NCBI GenBank assembly: GCA_963820955.1
Contig: CAWGCA010000003.1
Coordinates: 186,001 to 250,000, forward strand
Length of the DNA: 64,000 nt
DNA from: CAWGCA01 sp963820955
Lineage (GTDB): Bacteria > Pseudomonadota > Gammaproteobacteria > Chromatiales > Chromatiaceae
Direction of reading: 5' to 3'
Of the stretch, positions 10,106 to 18,980 are shown piece by piece; the stretch's first letter is position 1, and every line of letters starts with the position of its first letter. Both the position numbers and the translations under genes were made by a program. Under the pieces are notes generated by a model. That model was given only the letters and a program-made list of their open reading frames with translations, did not search any database and was not told the DNA's origin.

Positions 10106-10534
10106 ATGAAACAGCGAATGAGATTACTTTTGATGCTCGCAGGGGCAGCAGTATTGGCCTTGAGCAGCATCGCCCTTGCCGAACAGGATAGCATTGGCAT
10201 GCTCGAGTTCCAGAAACAGTGTGCCGCGTGCCATGGCATGGATGGGAAAGGAACAGGTCCGTTTCTTGAATTTCTAAAGCAAACGCCCTCGGATCTGACA
10301 ATGCTGAGTAAGAAAAATGAGGGGGTGTTTCCCTACAAGCAGGTCTACCAATGGATTGAAGACCCGCAAAGAGTAAGGGCCCATGGCACATCTGAAATGC
10401 CGATCTGGGGCGATCGATATAATTCGGAAGTGATAGAGAAATATGGCCCTTATGACACAGGCATTGGGGCCGCAAAGGAGGTACAAGCCCGAATACTCGA
10501 ACTGGTGTTTTTCCTGGCGACTATTCAGGAATAA
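10106..10534 (+). CDS. Exported monoheme c-type cytochrome
   Basis: 142 residues. An N-terminal signal peptide (hydrophobic core LLLMLAGAAVLALSS) ends near ALAEQ, and the heme-binding CAACH motif lies at residues 39-43 followed by GMDGKGTGP. A candidate axial methionine lies in EMPIWG near residue 100. This is a periplasmic class I-type electron carrier. An AGGAGGT ribosome site lies just ahead of the ATG. It stands alone between tonB and the oppositely oriented alanine racemase, so its partner is not shown by context. In a sulfur oxidiser it could link a dehydrogenase to an oxidase, but that is inference. Confidence 0.85.
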   Translation: MKQRMRLLLMLAGAAVLALSSIALAEQDSIGMLEFQKQCAACHGMDGKGTGPFLEFLKQTPSDLTMLSKKNEGVFPYKQVYQWIEDPQRVRAHGTSEMPIWGDRYNSEVIEKYGPYDTGIGAAKEVQARILELVFFLATIQE

Positions 10535-10700
10535 CACTTTCGACAAGAGGCTGTTCCGGTGTCCAGGGACAGCGCCTGATCGACCTACCGGAGGGGCTTT
10601 ATTAAGTCCCGAATGATAGGCAGCGTGAGCAGTCGGCGCTGCCAAGGGGCAGCTGGGACCAATTCCATAGCCAGGATACTTCGAAGAAACTGCCAGATAT

Positions 10701-11852
10701 TTACCGAAGATCTCCCTCGACCTCCACCCTTTGAACACGCCTGGATATCGCGGTAACAATCTCGTAGTTTATAGTTCCCAGCTTTGCGGCCAACTCGTCT
10801 GCCGTCACCTCTTCACTACCCTGTCTGCCGATGATAACGACCTCTTCGCCTGGTTCGATCTGACCACGCAATAACGTCACATCTATGAGTGTTTGATCCA
10901 TGGTGATGCGGCCGACCTGGGGGCAGCGCACACCGCGGACCAACATATCGATATTGCTAGACAGGTTTCTACTCAGACCATCGCCATAGCCGACGGGCAG
11001 GGTGGCAATGAGGGAAGGCCGCTCAGTGTGGAAGGCATGGCCATAACTTAGCCCGGTTCCCGCAGGCACTTCCTTGAGAAAGGTAATCTCGGATTTCCAC
11101 TCCAATACCGGCCTCAACTGGTTGACGATCGGATTGTGTATCTCCCAGGAGGGGCGCAGTCCATAGATCGCAATTCCGGGCCTTACCGCCTCGAAATAGG
11201 ATTCCGGCAGATCGAGAATGGCTGCACTGTTAGCCATGTGGTGTATTTCTATTCCCCAATCCCCTGCTGCATCTATTACAGCTTTGAAATTTTTTATCTG
11301 TTCTCCGGAGATGGACTTGTCTGCCATGTCGGCACAGGGGAAGTGGCTCATGAGCGCACCGACTCTCAGTGAGGGGAGGGCGCGGCATTTCTCGAGAAAG
11401 GAAGGGACCTCTTCCGGCTTAATGCCAATACGCCCCATACCGGTATCCACTGCCAGGTGCACCACAACGGACTTACCGGCTTTTTCCGCCTCGCGGGACA
11501 ATGCCTGGATCATTTCGACTGAGCACACTACGGGTTCGCAACCAAGGTTGACGATCTGCTCGCTGTGGACGGGCAGAGTCGCGGATAGCAACAGATATTT
11601 TGCGTTTATACCGACATCGATCAACTCGGCCGCCTCGCTCACATGTGCCACACACAGGTTGTCATAGCCTTTACCGACCAGATGTCGACCAACGATCTCT
11701 ATCCCGTGACCATAGGCATTGGCCTTGATCGCAGGCCACATAGGCCTCGCTCCAACCAGTTTCTGGAGTATTCCCAGATTGTGCGTAAGGCGGTCCAGAT
11801 GGATATAGGCCTTAGTCAAGGAATCATCATCCTTCAGAGGGTATTTCTTCAC
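10701..11852 (-). CDS. alr: Alanine racemase
   Basis: 383 residues, standard length. The pyridoxal-phosphate lysine is in the KANAYGHG motif (Lys43), and the second catalytic residue is the tyrosine of the SYGHAFHT segment in the C-terminal beta domain. VGYGDGLSRNL and GRITMDQTLID are also family signatures. The enzyme interconverts L- and D-alanine for peptidoglycan. The ATG at 11852 gives the expected N terminus. The gene stands alone on the minus strand, with no dadA or replicative helicase gene nearby. Confidence 0.95.
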   Translation of the reverse strand: MKKYPLKDDDSLTKAYIHLDRLTHNLGILQKLVGARPMWPAIKANAYGHGIEIVGRHLVGKGYDNLCVAHVSEAAELIDVGINAKYLLLSATLPVHSEQIVNLGCEPVVCSVEMIQALSREAEKAGKSVVVHLAVDTGMGRIGIKPEEVPSFLEKCRALPSLRVGALMSHFPCADMADKSISGEQIKNFKAVIDAAGDWGIEIHHMANSAAILDLPESYFEAVRPGIAIYGLRPSWEIHNPIVNQLRPVLEWKSEITFLKEVPAGTGLSYGHAFHTERPSLIATLPVGYGDGLSRNLSSNIDMLVRGVRCPQVGRITMDQTLIDVTLLRGQIEPGEEVVIIGRQGSEEVTADELAAKLGTINYEIVTAISRRVQRVEVEGDLR

Positions 11853-12097
11853 AGTTCACTACCTGCGCGAAGTGATCGCTGTCAGTATGCTGGTGCTGCG
11901 GAAAAATGTCCAAGGCCGCATGGGTAGTGGCCTCTGCCACCGGCAATCGCACCGAGAACCGGAAGATCCGAGGGACCAATGCGGGATATCAGTTTGCATA
12001 ATATGGATCAGTGCTCGACGCCAACACCGGATCTTTCTTTCTGATTATTATATGTTTTCGCTGCATTTTTCTCTTCAACCCGAATCCTCCGGGCCAC
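11853..12097. other. Intergenic region between alr and the palindromic element
   Basis: 245 bp with no convincing gene. The part near 12035-12075 is AT-rich and could hold promoter elements for alr or the downstream gene, but no consensus pair was identified. Confidence 0.4.
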
Positions 12098-12367
12098 CTA
12101 GTGTACCTCGTCACTAATCCTGTAACGTTCAGCGAGCCAGGAAGCGCTTAGCCACAAGACATGCCTCGCAGGGAATGGCCGATCCCTTTCCAAGAGGCAT
12201 AACACAGCGGATGAGCGCTGCCTGACTCGCCCGAAGGGAGCGCGCCTATGCCGCCATTGCGGCGTTGCGCTCCTGGTAAAGGGCGAGCCATTCACGGCGG
12301 AGCGCGCCTTGCACTGCCGGCATAGGCGCGCTCTGAATGTCACAGGATTAGTGACGAGGTACACTAG
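12098..12367. repeat. 270-bp palindromic MITE-like element, copy A
   Basis: Perfect 26-bp terminal inverted repeats begin CTAGTGTACCTCG and end with the complement CGAGGTACACTAG (12098-12123 and 12342-12367). Inside are a first hairpin (CAGGAAGCGCT near 12138-12148 against 12214-12224, with an inner ATGCCTC/GAGGCAT stem at 12161-12167 and 12194-12200) and a second with a perfect 16-bp stem (12238-12253 against 12318-12333). A core CGCAGGGAATGGC (12167-12179) and CCCTTTCCAAG (12184-12194) is shared with copy B at 58273-58541. No open reading frame is contained, so any movement would need a helper elsewhere. Confidence 0.85.
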
Positions 12368-12615
12368 AAAAAGACAAGCGCAACCCACCCCCGGGAGTTT
12401 CGTTGGGATAGATATCGATTGGAGAATACAGTGGCTGTCAACGACCGGAAAAAATCCAGTCGTGTTCGAGTATAATTCCTCTGCTTCTGCGGTGCAGGGC
12501 ACGTTGAATCAGCTGTTGAGAAGCGACATCTTGCCACCATCTGTCCGCTGCGAATCAAGGGAACCCGCTGTCGACAAGGTCCTTGGGCACAATGCCTTGG
12601 GTATAAAGCCAGCTA

Positions 12616-14283
12616 ATGAACATACAAGTCAGTGAACTGATCGCTAGATATCTGGAACATCTGGGTATCGAATACATCTTCGGCATGCCCGGCGCCCACA
12701 TCCTGCCGATCTATGATGCCCTCTATGATTCGGAAATCCAGGCCGTCCTGGCCAAACACGAGCAAGGCGCTGCCTTTATGGCAGGAGGATACGCAAGATC
12801 ATCGGGAAAGATTTCGGCCTGTATCGCCACAGCGGGGCCTGGTGCCACCAACCTGATCACCGGCATCGCCAATGCCCACGCCGACAAGCAGCCACTTTTG
12901 ATCATCACCGGCGAAGCGCCAACCTATATCTTCGGCAAGGGCGGCCTGCAGGAAAGCTCTGGTGAGGGTGGCAGCCTCGATCAGGTAGAACTGTTCAAAA
13001 ACATTACTCGATACAGCAAAAGAGTGGAAAGAGCCGACTACCTGCCCCAGATACTGACCCAGGTGACCAGGGCACTGCTCTCCCCCACTCCGGGACCGGT
13101 ACTGCTGAGTATCCCGTTCAATGTACAACAGGAGTTGATCGATGAATCCATACTTGAACAGCTCAGAATCCAACCGCCCACAACTCCTGCCACCCAGAGC
13201 GCAAGGGTTCTGGAACGACTGTCGGAGCTTATCCTGAATGCCGAACAACCTGTCATTGTCGCCGGTTACGGTTGCATTCGTTCCGGCGCACAGAGGGTCG
13301 TTGCGAAACTCAGTGATCTTATGCAGATACCGGTCACCTCCAGCCTTAAGGGCAAGGGTGTCGTCAGTGAACAATCCACGTTATCCCTTGGCAGCCTGGG
13401 TGTCACCTCCAGTGGTCACGCCTACCGGTTCATTGCGGAGAAAGCCGACCTGCTGCTCTTCCTCGGTGCCGGATTCAACGAACGGACGAGCTATATGTGG
13501 GACCAGTCGCTGCTGGAAGGAAAACAGATTGTTCAGATCGACAATGACCCCAACCAGTTGGAAAAGGTCTTTGATGCTGAGATCGCGATCTGCAGTGACA
13601 TAAAAACATTGCTCTCCGATTTACTTCAGCGTATTCGGGCGCAGTTCCCGAGGGAAGGCGACAGATCCGGAGAGCTAAGGAAGATAGAGCACCTGAAAAG
13701 ACCGTCGAACGGCGACTACGCAATCTTCAGGTCTGGGTTTTCTCTGGCCGAGGCATTCTTCAAGAAACTTGAGATGCATTTCCCGACCAACGCTGCCGTA
13801 TTTGATGACAATATTATATTCGCACAGAACTTTTTCAGCGTTTCAAAAGATAACCACTACTACCCTAACTCCGGGATCTCCTCCCTGGGCCATGCCATCC
13901 CTGCAGCCATCGGCGCGCAGTTCTTCAAAGACAGACCAACCTTCGCAATACTCGGTGATGGCGGCTTCCAGATGTGCTGTATGGAGATCATGACAGCGGT
14001 CAATTACGCAAAGCCACTGAATATTGTGATGTTCAACAACGGCACAATGGGCTTGATACGCAAGAATCAGCAGCAACTCTACCAGGGTCGCTTCATCAAT
14101 TGCGATTTCATCAATCCGGACTACAGCGACCTTGCACGTTCTTTTGGCATCAACTACAAGAAGGTGACGACTTTCGCCGACCTCGACGATCTGTTTGAGC
14201 ACTATGACCTGAAGCAGGCGATCAATCTTGTCGATATCCCAATCGACAAGGACACTTATCCGAACTACTCGTCCAAGCGGTAG
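12616..14283 (+). CDS. Thiamine-diphosphate enzyme, acetolactate synthase-like
   Basis: 555 residues with the three-domain layout of the family: pyrimidine-binding part (1-170), central domain (190-330) and diphosphate-binding part (380-530). The activating glutamate is Glu49 in AKHEQGAAFMAGGYA. The cofactor site shows GDGGFQMCCMEI near 445, followed by NNGTMG. Members include acetolactate synthase, glyoxylate carboligase and sulfopyruvate or phosphonopyruvate decarboxylases. It is not paired with an ilvN small subunit. It is followed by a glycosyltransferase-like and a sulfotransferase-like gene, suggesting a specialised biosynthetic role rather than valine synthesis; ilvC is close by but in the opposite orientation. 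Confidence 0.85.
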   Translation: MNIQVSELIARYLEHLGIEYIFGMPGAHILPIYDALYDSEIQAVLAKHEQGAAFMAGGYARSSGKISACIATAGPGATNLITGIANAHADKQPLLIITGEAPTYIFGKGGLQESSGEGGSLDQVELFKNITRYSKRVERADYLPQILTQVTRALLSPTPGPVLLSIPFNVQQELIDESILEQLRIQPPTTPATQSARVLERLSELILNAEQPVIVAGYGCIRSGAQRVVAKLSDLMQIPVTSSLKGKGVVSEQSTLSLGSLGVTSSGHAYRFIAEKADLLLFLGAGFNERTSYMWDQSLLEGKQIVQIDNDPNQLEKVFDAEIAICSDIKTLLSDLLQRIRAQFPREGDRSGELRKIEHLKRPSNGDYAIFRSGFSLAEAFFKKLEMHFPTNAAVFDDNIIFAQNFFSVSKDNHYYPNSGISSLGHAIPAAIGAQFFKDRPTFAILGDGGFQMCCMEIMTAVNYAKPLNIVMFNNGTMGLIRKNQQQLYQGRFINCDFINPDYSDLARSFGINYKKVTTFADLDDLFEHYDLKQAINLVDIPIDKDTYPNYSSKR

Positions 14284-14302
14284 CCCTGGAGTTTCGGATA
14301 CC

Positions 14303-16144
14303 ATGGCGGCCATTAAGCAGCAAGCGCTCGCTGAGTTTTTTGATCGTTACGGCAGGCGCCGGGGTATCTCCACACTCGTCGAGCGCTGGCGGCGAGCTAA
14401 AACTGAGCAATCCGCCGAAGAGATCGGAAATGCACTGGTCGAGCTTTATGAATCGGCAACCTCGTTTGTCGAGGAAGAGCTGGATAAATCAGGATACCCG
14501 GAAGCCACTCTTGAACTCTACCATCGACTGTTTCGCGAGCTGGAATCACAGATGGCGTATACCAGCAGTAAAAAACGCCATGATTTCGTGGTCGTTATAC
14601 CGGTAGCCGATCGACCAAAACAATTGGAAAACTGCCTCAACAGCCTGCTTCAGCTGTGCCAAAAATTTAATTACGGTGGCATGTTGAACGGGAAATACGG
14701 CAAGGTGAGCGTGCTGGTTGCAGACGACAGCAAGAACCCTGAAAACATCAGCCATCACAAGAAGATATCTGAGTTTTTCTGTCGGCAAGGACTGAAAACA
14801 CGGTATTTCGGCCAGGCGGAGCAACTGCGACAGCTGGATCGTTTAACCGAGCAACGGAAAGACAAACTGCATCGTATCATCGGCAATAATCCAGCCACGA
14901 TTTTCTATCACAAGGGCGCCTCGATCACCCGCAACATCAGCTACCTGAAACTCAAGCAGCTGACAGGGGACAATGACCACCGGCTCTTCTGGTTTATTGA
15001 CAGCGACCAGGAGTTCCGGAGCAACAGCGGGAATGACGATAGAAATGTCTACGTCATTAACTATTTTCATCGCCTCAATCAGATCTTCTCGACCACGGAA
15101 ACTCTCGTCTTGACAGGCAAGGTCGTCGGTGACCCACCGGTTTCTCCCGCGGTGATGGCGGGTAATTTGCTGGAAGACGTAATCGGCTTCCTCTCCGACT
15201 TGGCAAAACAGGATCCGCGGCAGGCCTGCCAGTTTCACGGCCGGGGGATACAGAAGGCCGATGACGCCTCTTACCATGACATGGCCGATCTGTTCGGGTT
15301 TAAACCGGCAACCAGCTCGTCACACTACCACTGCAGACTCAACGCTCCCCACGACCACGCAGCTTGCTTTGCCGGGTTTTCGGAAAAATTGAACCGCTTT
15401 TTTGATGGCGAACACCCTACCCGCTGGACCTCTTACGAATATGAACATTTCCCTTCCAGCATAGAACCGGCAAGAACCGTTTACACCGGAAACTATGTTT
15501 TCAGGCCCGAAGCACTGCAGTACTTTATTCCTTTTGCCAGGCTGAAGTTGCGTATGGCTGGCCCGGTACTGGGTCGCATCCTGCAATCGGAGAAGGGCCG
15601 GAAGTTCGTTTCCGCCAACCTCCCGATGTTGCATAAGCGCACTGTCGATACCATCGGCCAGTCGGAGTTCAGACCCGGCATCGACAGGGAAAACGACCGC
15701 ATAGACCTGTCTGGGGAGTTCGAACGCCAGTTCTATGGCGACGTGATGCTCTTTACCATTGAAAGCCTGACCAAACAGGGATACCCGCTTGAGACCGTAT
15801 CCGAGCAGCGTGTAAGAGAAACCCTGACCAGGGTAGAGGCCGGGTTGCAGCGGAAATACAGCGATACGCATGCCCAGATACAGGGGAGGATCGAGGATTT
15901 TAAGTCATGTTTTAGCGATCCGAAAAACTGGTGGTGCCAAACTCCTGACAGCCAACCCGCAAACGCGAACTTTCGGCGCTTCATCACCAATATGGAGCTC
16001 AACTTCGGTAAAGTATCGCCGGCTCACCGCATGATTCAATCGGATAGTCACAGGAACAGGCGTTGCAGCGAGATCCTCGATGCCATCATGAAACTGCCGC
16101 AAGACAGGGCCATCTGGCAGGAAACACTCTCCACCGGCCCTTGA
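14303..16144 (+). CDS. GT-A-type glycosyltransferase-like protein
   Basis: 613 residues from ATG 14303; an alternative in-frame start at 14228 would overlap the upstream gene by 56 bp. The first 90 residues are helical. A nucleotide-sugar-type fold then begins with DFVVVIPVADRPKQLENCL, typical of family 2 glycosyltransferases, and a candidate metal-binding DxD appears as WFIDSDQEF near 231-237. The C-terminal half is long and does not match a domain I recognise. No membrane segment is evident, so a cytoplasmic enzyme is likely. With the ALS-like enzyme before it and a sulfotransferase-like gene 27 bp after it, it may help build a decorated glycan or small molecule. Confidence 0.6.
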   Translation: MAAIKQQALAEFFDRYGRRRGISTLVERWRRAKTEQSAEEIGNALVELYESATSFVEEELDKSGYPEATLELYHRLFRELESQMAYTSSKKRHDFVVVIPVADRPKQLENCLNSLLQLCQKFNYGGMLNGKYGKVSVLVADDSKNPENISHHKKISEFFCRQGLKTRYFGQAEQLRQLDRLTEQRKDKLHRIIGNNPATIFYHKGASITRNISYLKLKQLTGDNDHRLFWFIDSDQEFRSNSGNDDRNVYVINYFHRLNQIFSTTETLVLTGKVVGDPPVSPAVMAGNLLEDVIGFLSDLAKQDPRQACQFHGRGIQKADDASYHDMADLFGFKPATSSSHYHCRLNAPHDHAACFAGFSEKLNRFFDGEHPTRWTSYEYEHFPSSIEPARTVYTGNYVFRPEALQYFIPFARLKLRMAGPVLGRILQSEKGRKFVSANLPMLHKRTVDTIGQSEFRPGIDRENDRIDLSGEFERQFYGDVMLFTIESLTKQGYPLETVSEQRVRETLTRVEAGLQRKYSDTHAQIQGRIEDFKSCFSDPKNWWCQTPDSQPANANFRRFITNMELNFGKVSPAHRMIQSDSHRNRRCSEILDAIMKLPQDRAIWQETLSTGP

Positions 16145-16171
16145 GAAAACCCTACGGCCCCAGGCAAGTCA

Positions 16172-16705
16172 ATGAACGTATTCATACTCAACGCTGGAAG
16201 GTGTGGTTCGACAACCTTTATCCAGGCCTGTCAACATGTATCCAACTACACCGCACTGCATGAGTCGCGTTCGACGCTTACCGGAATACAGCGACTTGCT
16301 TATCCCGCTGATCACATCGAAGCGGACAACCGATTGGGCTGGATGCTCGGGCGCCTCGATCGCCAGTTTGGAAATAACGCCTTCTATATTCATCTGTCGA
16401 GAGACCGGCATGAGTCGGCAGCAAGTTTTGGGCGGCGCGCAGAATTTGGCATCATGAAGACGTACCGGGAAGGCATCCTACAGGGAGGTGAGCAGCAAAG
16501 CACGCAGGACATTGCGTTAGACTACCTGGATACGATTGAGTCAAATATCACCCTTTTTCTTAAAGACAAAACGCGCCGGATGGATTTCCGCCTGGAGAGT
16601 GCCACGACCGATTTCCCGCGCTTCTGGCAGCTAATTGGTGCAAAAGGAGACCTGGGAAAGGCGCTTGACGAGTGGGCGACCTGTTACAACGCGTCCCCAA
16701 AATAG
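16172..16705 (+). CDS. Sulfotransferase-like P-loop protein
   Basis: 177 residues. The N terminus reads MNVFILNAGRCGSTTFIQAC, where GRCGSTT is the 5'-phosphosulfate-binding loop of PAPS-dependent sulfotransferases. HLSRDRHESAASF provides the 3'-phosphate-binding Arg and Ser typical of the second motif. It is shorter than most members (250-300 residues) and lacks a clear C-terminal segment, so it may be trimmed or a minimal form. It is the third gene in a plus-strand run and meets the minus-strand methyltransferase gene end to end. A role in sulfating a carbohydrate made by the preceding genes is inference. Confidence 0.7.
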   Translation: MNVFILNAGRCGSTTFIQACQHVSNYTALHESRSTLTGIQRLAYPADHIEADNRLGWMLGRLDRQFGNNAFYIHLSRDRHESAASFGRRAEFGIMKTYREGILQGGEQQSTQDIALDYLDTIESNITLFLKDKTRRMDFRLESATTDFPRFWQLIGAKGDLGKALDEWATCYNASPK

Positions 16706-16730
16706 TCGCTGGCCGCGCGGCTCATTGAAG

Positions 16731-17435
16731 TTAACTTATCCTGTTGATGGTCAAAATCGAACAGCCCCGCGAAGTTTCATGGTATTCCTGGGTCGCATCC
16801 GGGTACCCGGTCTGCCACAAGGCCAGGATCTCCTGCTCATCCGGCCTGGCTGCATCGTCCAGAAAAATCCTGCACCCGTATGAAAGCCTTGAGTAGAGTA
16901 CCGGCAGTGCCGGATAGCGGGAGTTTTTCTGGATAAACCCGGACGGCCCGTCGACGATCAGCATATCGACCGGCTGTTCAGGGATATCCTGCGCCGTGTA
17001 CCAGACGTAATCGACCCCATTGAGCATGACCTTCTGCAGAGGCGCATGGATGACAGAGGCACGCCGGCCAAGCCGGTAACGATCAATATAGGTTTGCGTA
17101 TTCGCAGCATACTCCGCCCCGTCTTCGAGACTGACAACCCGGCCGTGTCCATTCATTTGACAACAACGCGCCAGCATCAGGGTAGTCAGACCGCTGCCAC
17201 ATTCCAGGATAAGTGAAGGCCCGGCCCGGAGACAGTAATCGACAATGAGCTGCAGAAAATCGGCTCCCGCGGACCAGTCAGGAGTATAGGGTATCCCCTC
17301 CTTCAAGTTCAGTTGCTCCTGCAAAGCCAGGTAATCTTCCAAATCTGTCCTCACCAGTAGTTCAAACTTCGTGAAAACAACCACAGTGTACCGTCTGATT
17401 CTGGATTTGTGGCAACCTTTGATCGGACCACTCAA
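16731..17435 (-). CDS. Class I SAM-dependent methyltransferase-like protein
   Basis: About 234 residues. A SAM-binding loop appears as ILECGSGLTTLMLARC, followed by an acidic strand end (VVSLEDGAEYA) and a later VDMLIVDGPSG strand, the usual order in class I methyltransferases. The C-terminal part has IFLDDAARPDE. The start is a TTG at 17435 that overlaps the transglycosylase stop as TTGA, suggesting coupled translation; a GTG some 17 codons downstream is a possible alternative. Substrate is unknown. Confidence 0.65.
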   Translation of the reverse strand: MSGPIKGCHKSRIRRYTVVVFTKFELLVRTDLEDYLALQEQLNLKEGIPYTPDWSAGADFLQLIVDYCLRAGPSLILECGSGLTTLMLARCCQMNGHGRVVSLEDGAEYAANTQTYIDRYRLGRRASVIHAPLQKVMLNGVDYVWYTAQDIPEQPVDMLIVDGPSGFIQKNSRYPALPVLYSRLSYGCRIFLDDAARPDEQEILALWQTGYPDATQEYHETSRGCSILTINRIS

Positions 17436-18745
17436 CCCTGCGGGAGCCGAAGAGATTGACCCACCCTGATACGGTGCCTGCTCTGGAGATTGTTGAGTCT
17501 AACCAATTCTCGCACACTGATACGATAGCGCAGCGCTATAGCCGACAGTGTATCCCCGCTTTTTACTTTATAGAAGGTATCGGGAATTTGTGCCTTATAG
17601 CCTTGAGTAGCAGCAAGACGTGCCAGCTGAGTCCTAACATCAGCCATACGCTGATCAGAGGGCAGCTTAAGAAAGTAGCCCTTTGGTATGTGTTTACTGC
17701 CATTCCAGACCGAATATTGAAGCGCAGGATTCAACTGCTTTAATACCTCCTCATCCACAGAAAGACTCTCTGCTACAACCTTTGCCTCCATAAAAGCCGG
17801 TATCTCGGCAAGATGATAATCTTCAGGGCCAGAGCGCTTCACCGTTCCTAGATAGGATTTGGTATTTTTTGCAATATCGGCTACTGCAAGAAAAGCCGCA
17901 TAGAAGTTTCGTGACGCAAATCCGAAGCGGCGCCCCCGGTACTTCTGAACAATGACTCCAATATCCTCAGTACCTGTTTCCCTTACCGCGCGTCGAACCC
18001 TGGACACCCCACTGTTGTAGGCAGTAATCGCCAGCGGCCAGCTGTTCAGAGCCTCGTAATACTGCTTAAGCAGCGCAGCAGCGGCTTCAGTCGATCTGAG
18101 CGGATCTAGACGTTCGTCCACTACATGATCAATCTGAAGAAATTTTGTTCCGGTTCGTCGCGTAAACTGCCAAAGACCCACTGCGCCGGCCGGAGAGCGT
18201 ACTTTTGGATTGTAGGAGGATTCGATATGCGGAATAACCGCAAGTTCGTGCGGCAATCCGGTATTGCTCAACGTTTCGAGTATCTCTTTCTCCCAGGCTC
18301 CCGAATGAATGACCCCGCTGCGAAGTCGGTCTGCCTGACCGCGTTGAAACCGCAGATCCTTCGCCGCGGTACTCAGCCTTTCACTACCAGCCGATGCCCC
18401 CCAGAGTTCAAACACCTTTTTTTCATCGTCGTTGAGGCCCTTTCGCTTACCTGCGGCCAGCGCCTTCAATGCTGTACGATAGCGCTGAATCGCTTTTTCA
18501 ATCTCCTTTTTCTGTTGTCGTGGATTGCTGTAAGTCTTAAATTTTAACGCTTGGTAGACGATATTCAGATTGCGACTGTCGTGGATATAACCGGCATTTG
18601 AATCGACTTCGGTATACACACGCACCCAGAAAGCGACGGCCGGCCGCAATGTATCGGGCAATGGAAACAACTCGCTGTCAGCTGCTTCGACAGTTGCGAT
18701 TATCAGCGCTAGAAGCAGGCCAGTTGAAATAGACAGTCGTCTCAT
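17432..18745 (-). CDS. mltD: Membrane-bound lytic murein transglycosylase (MltD-type) with LysM domain
   Basis: 437 residues. A signal peptide (LLLALIIATVEA) leads into a helical region and an SLT domain with the catalytic glutamate in IPHIESSYNPKVRSPAGA, then GLWQFTRRTGTKF and the AITAYNSGVSRVRRA motif. The C terminus is one LysM repeat (YKVKSGDTLSAIALRYRI) that binds peptidoglycan. The enzyme cleaves glycan strands in the periplasm, releasing 1,6-anhydro ends. There is no lipobox, so membrane anchoring is not assured, and MltD normally carries more LysM repeats; the symbol is by similarity. It overlaps the methyltransferase gene downstream. Confidence 0.85.
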   Translation of the reverse strand: MRRLSISTGLLLALIIATVEAADSELFPLPDTLRPAVAFWVRVYTEVDSNAGYIHDSRNLNIVYQALKFKTYSNPRQQKKEIEKAIQRYRTALKALAAGKRKGLNDDEKKVFELWGASAGSERLSTAAKDLRFQRGQADRLRSGVIHSGAWEKEILETLSNTGLPHELAVIPHIESSYNPKVRSPAGAVGLWQFTRRTGTKFLQIDHVVDERLDPLRSTEAAAALLKQYYEALNSWPLAITAYNSGVSRVRRAVRETGTEDIGVIVQKYRGRRFGFASRNFYAAFLAVADIAKNTKSYLGTVKRSGPEDYHLAEIPAFMEAKVVAESLSVDEEVLKQLNPALQYSVWNGSKHIPKGYFLKLPSDQRMADVRTQLARLAATQGYKAQIPDTFYKVKSGDTLSAIALRYRISVRELVRLNNLQSRHRIRVGQSLRLPQG

Positions 18746-18915
18746 GTGTGATTAGTGACTATGCCGCCTTTGGTCGGTGTACTTTCATTTGTGTACGGCA
18801 GGCACACGGCGCTCAGTGTGCCTTGTCCTGAGAAAAAATGCCCTCCGTCGATGGATATCCGCATAGTGTTAACGGGCCCTAGTGCGCCGTCACTTGGCGC
18901 TGATGTGCAAGGCTA

Positions 18916-18946
18916 CAAAAAGCCCCCCGTAAACGGAGGGCTTTCT
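18916..18946 (-). terminator. Rho-independent terminator of ilvC
   Basis: On the minus strand an AAGCCCTCCG arm, TTTA loop and CGGGGGGCTT arm are followed directly by TTTTT (plus-strand A run 18917-18921). The stem has one G-T pair. It lies just after the ilvC coding end. Confidence 0.85.
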
Positions 18947-18980
18947 TCATTCTAACGACTAGCAGGCATCGGCTCCACCA

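Noticed and set aside
12098..12367. Integron attC site or CRISPR-like unit as an explanation for the palindromic element
   Set aside because: The length (270 bp), the CTAGTG tips and the lack of RYYYAAC/GTTRRRY boxes do not fit attC, and there is no repeat-spacer periodicity.
18799..18823. Hairpin AGGCACAC / GTGTGCCT near the mltD promoter, and the nearby CTAGTGCGCC at 18879
   Set aside because: The hairpin has no T run and the CTAGTG match to element B stops after about ten bases, so neither is listed as a feature.
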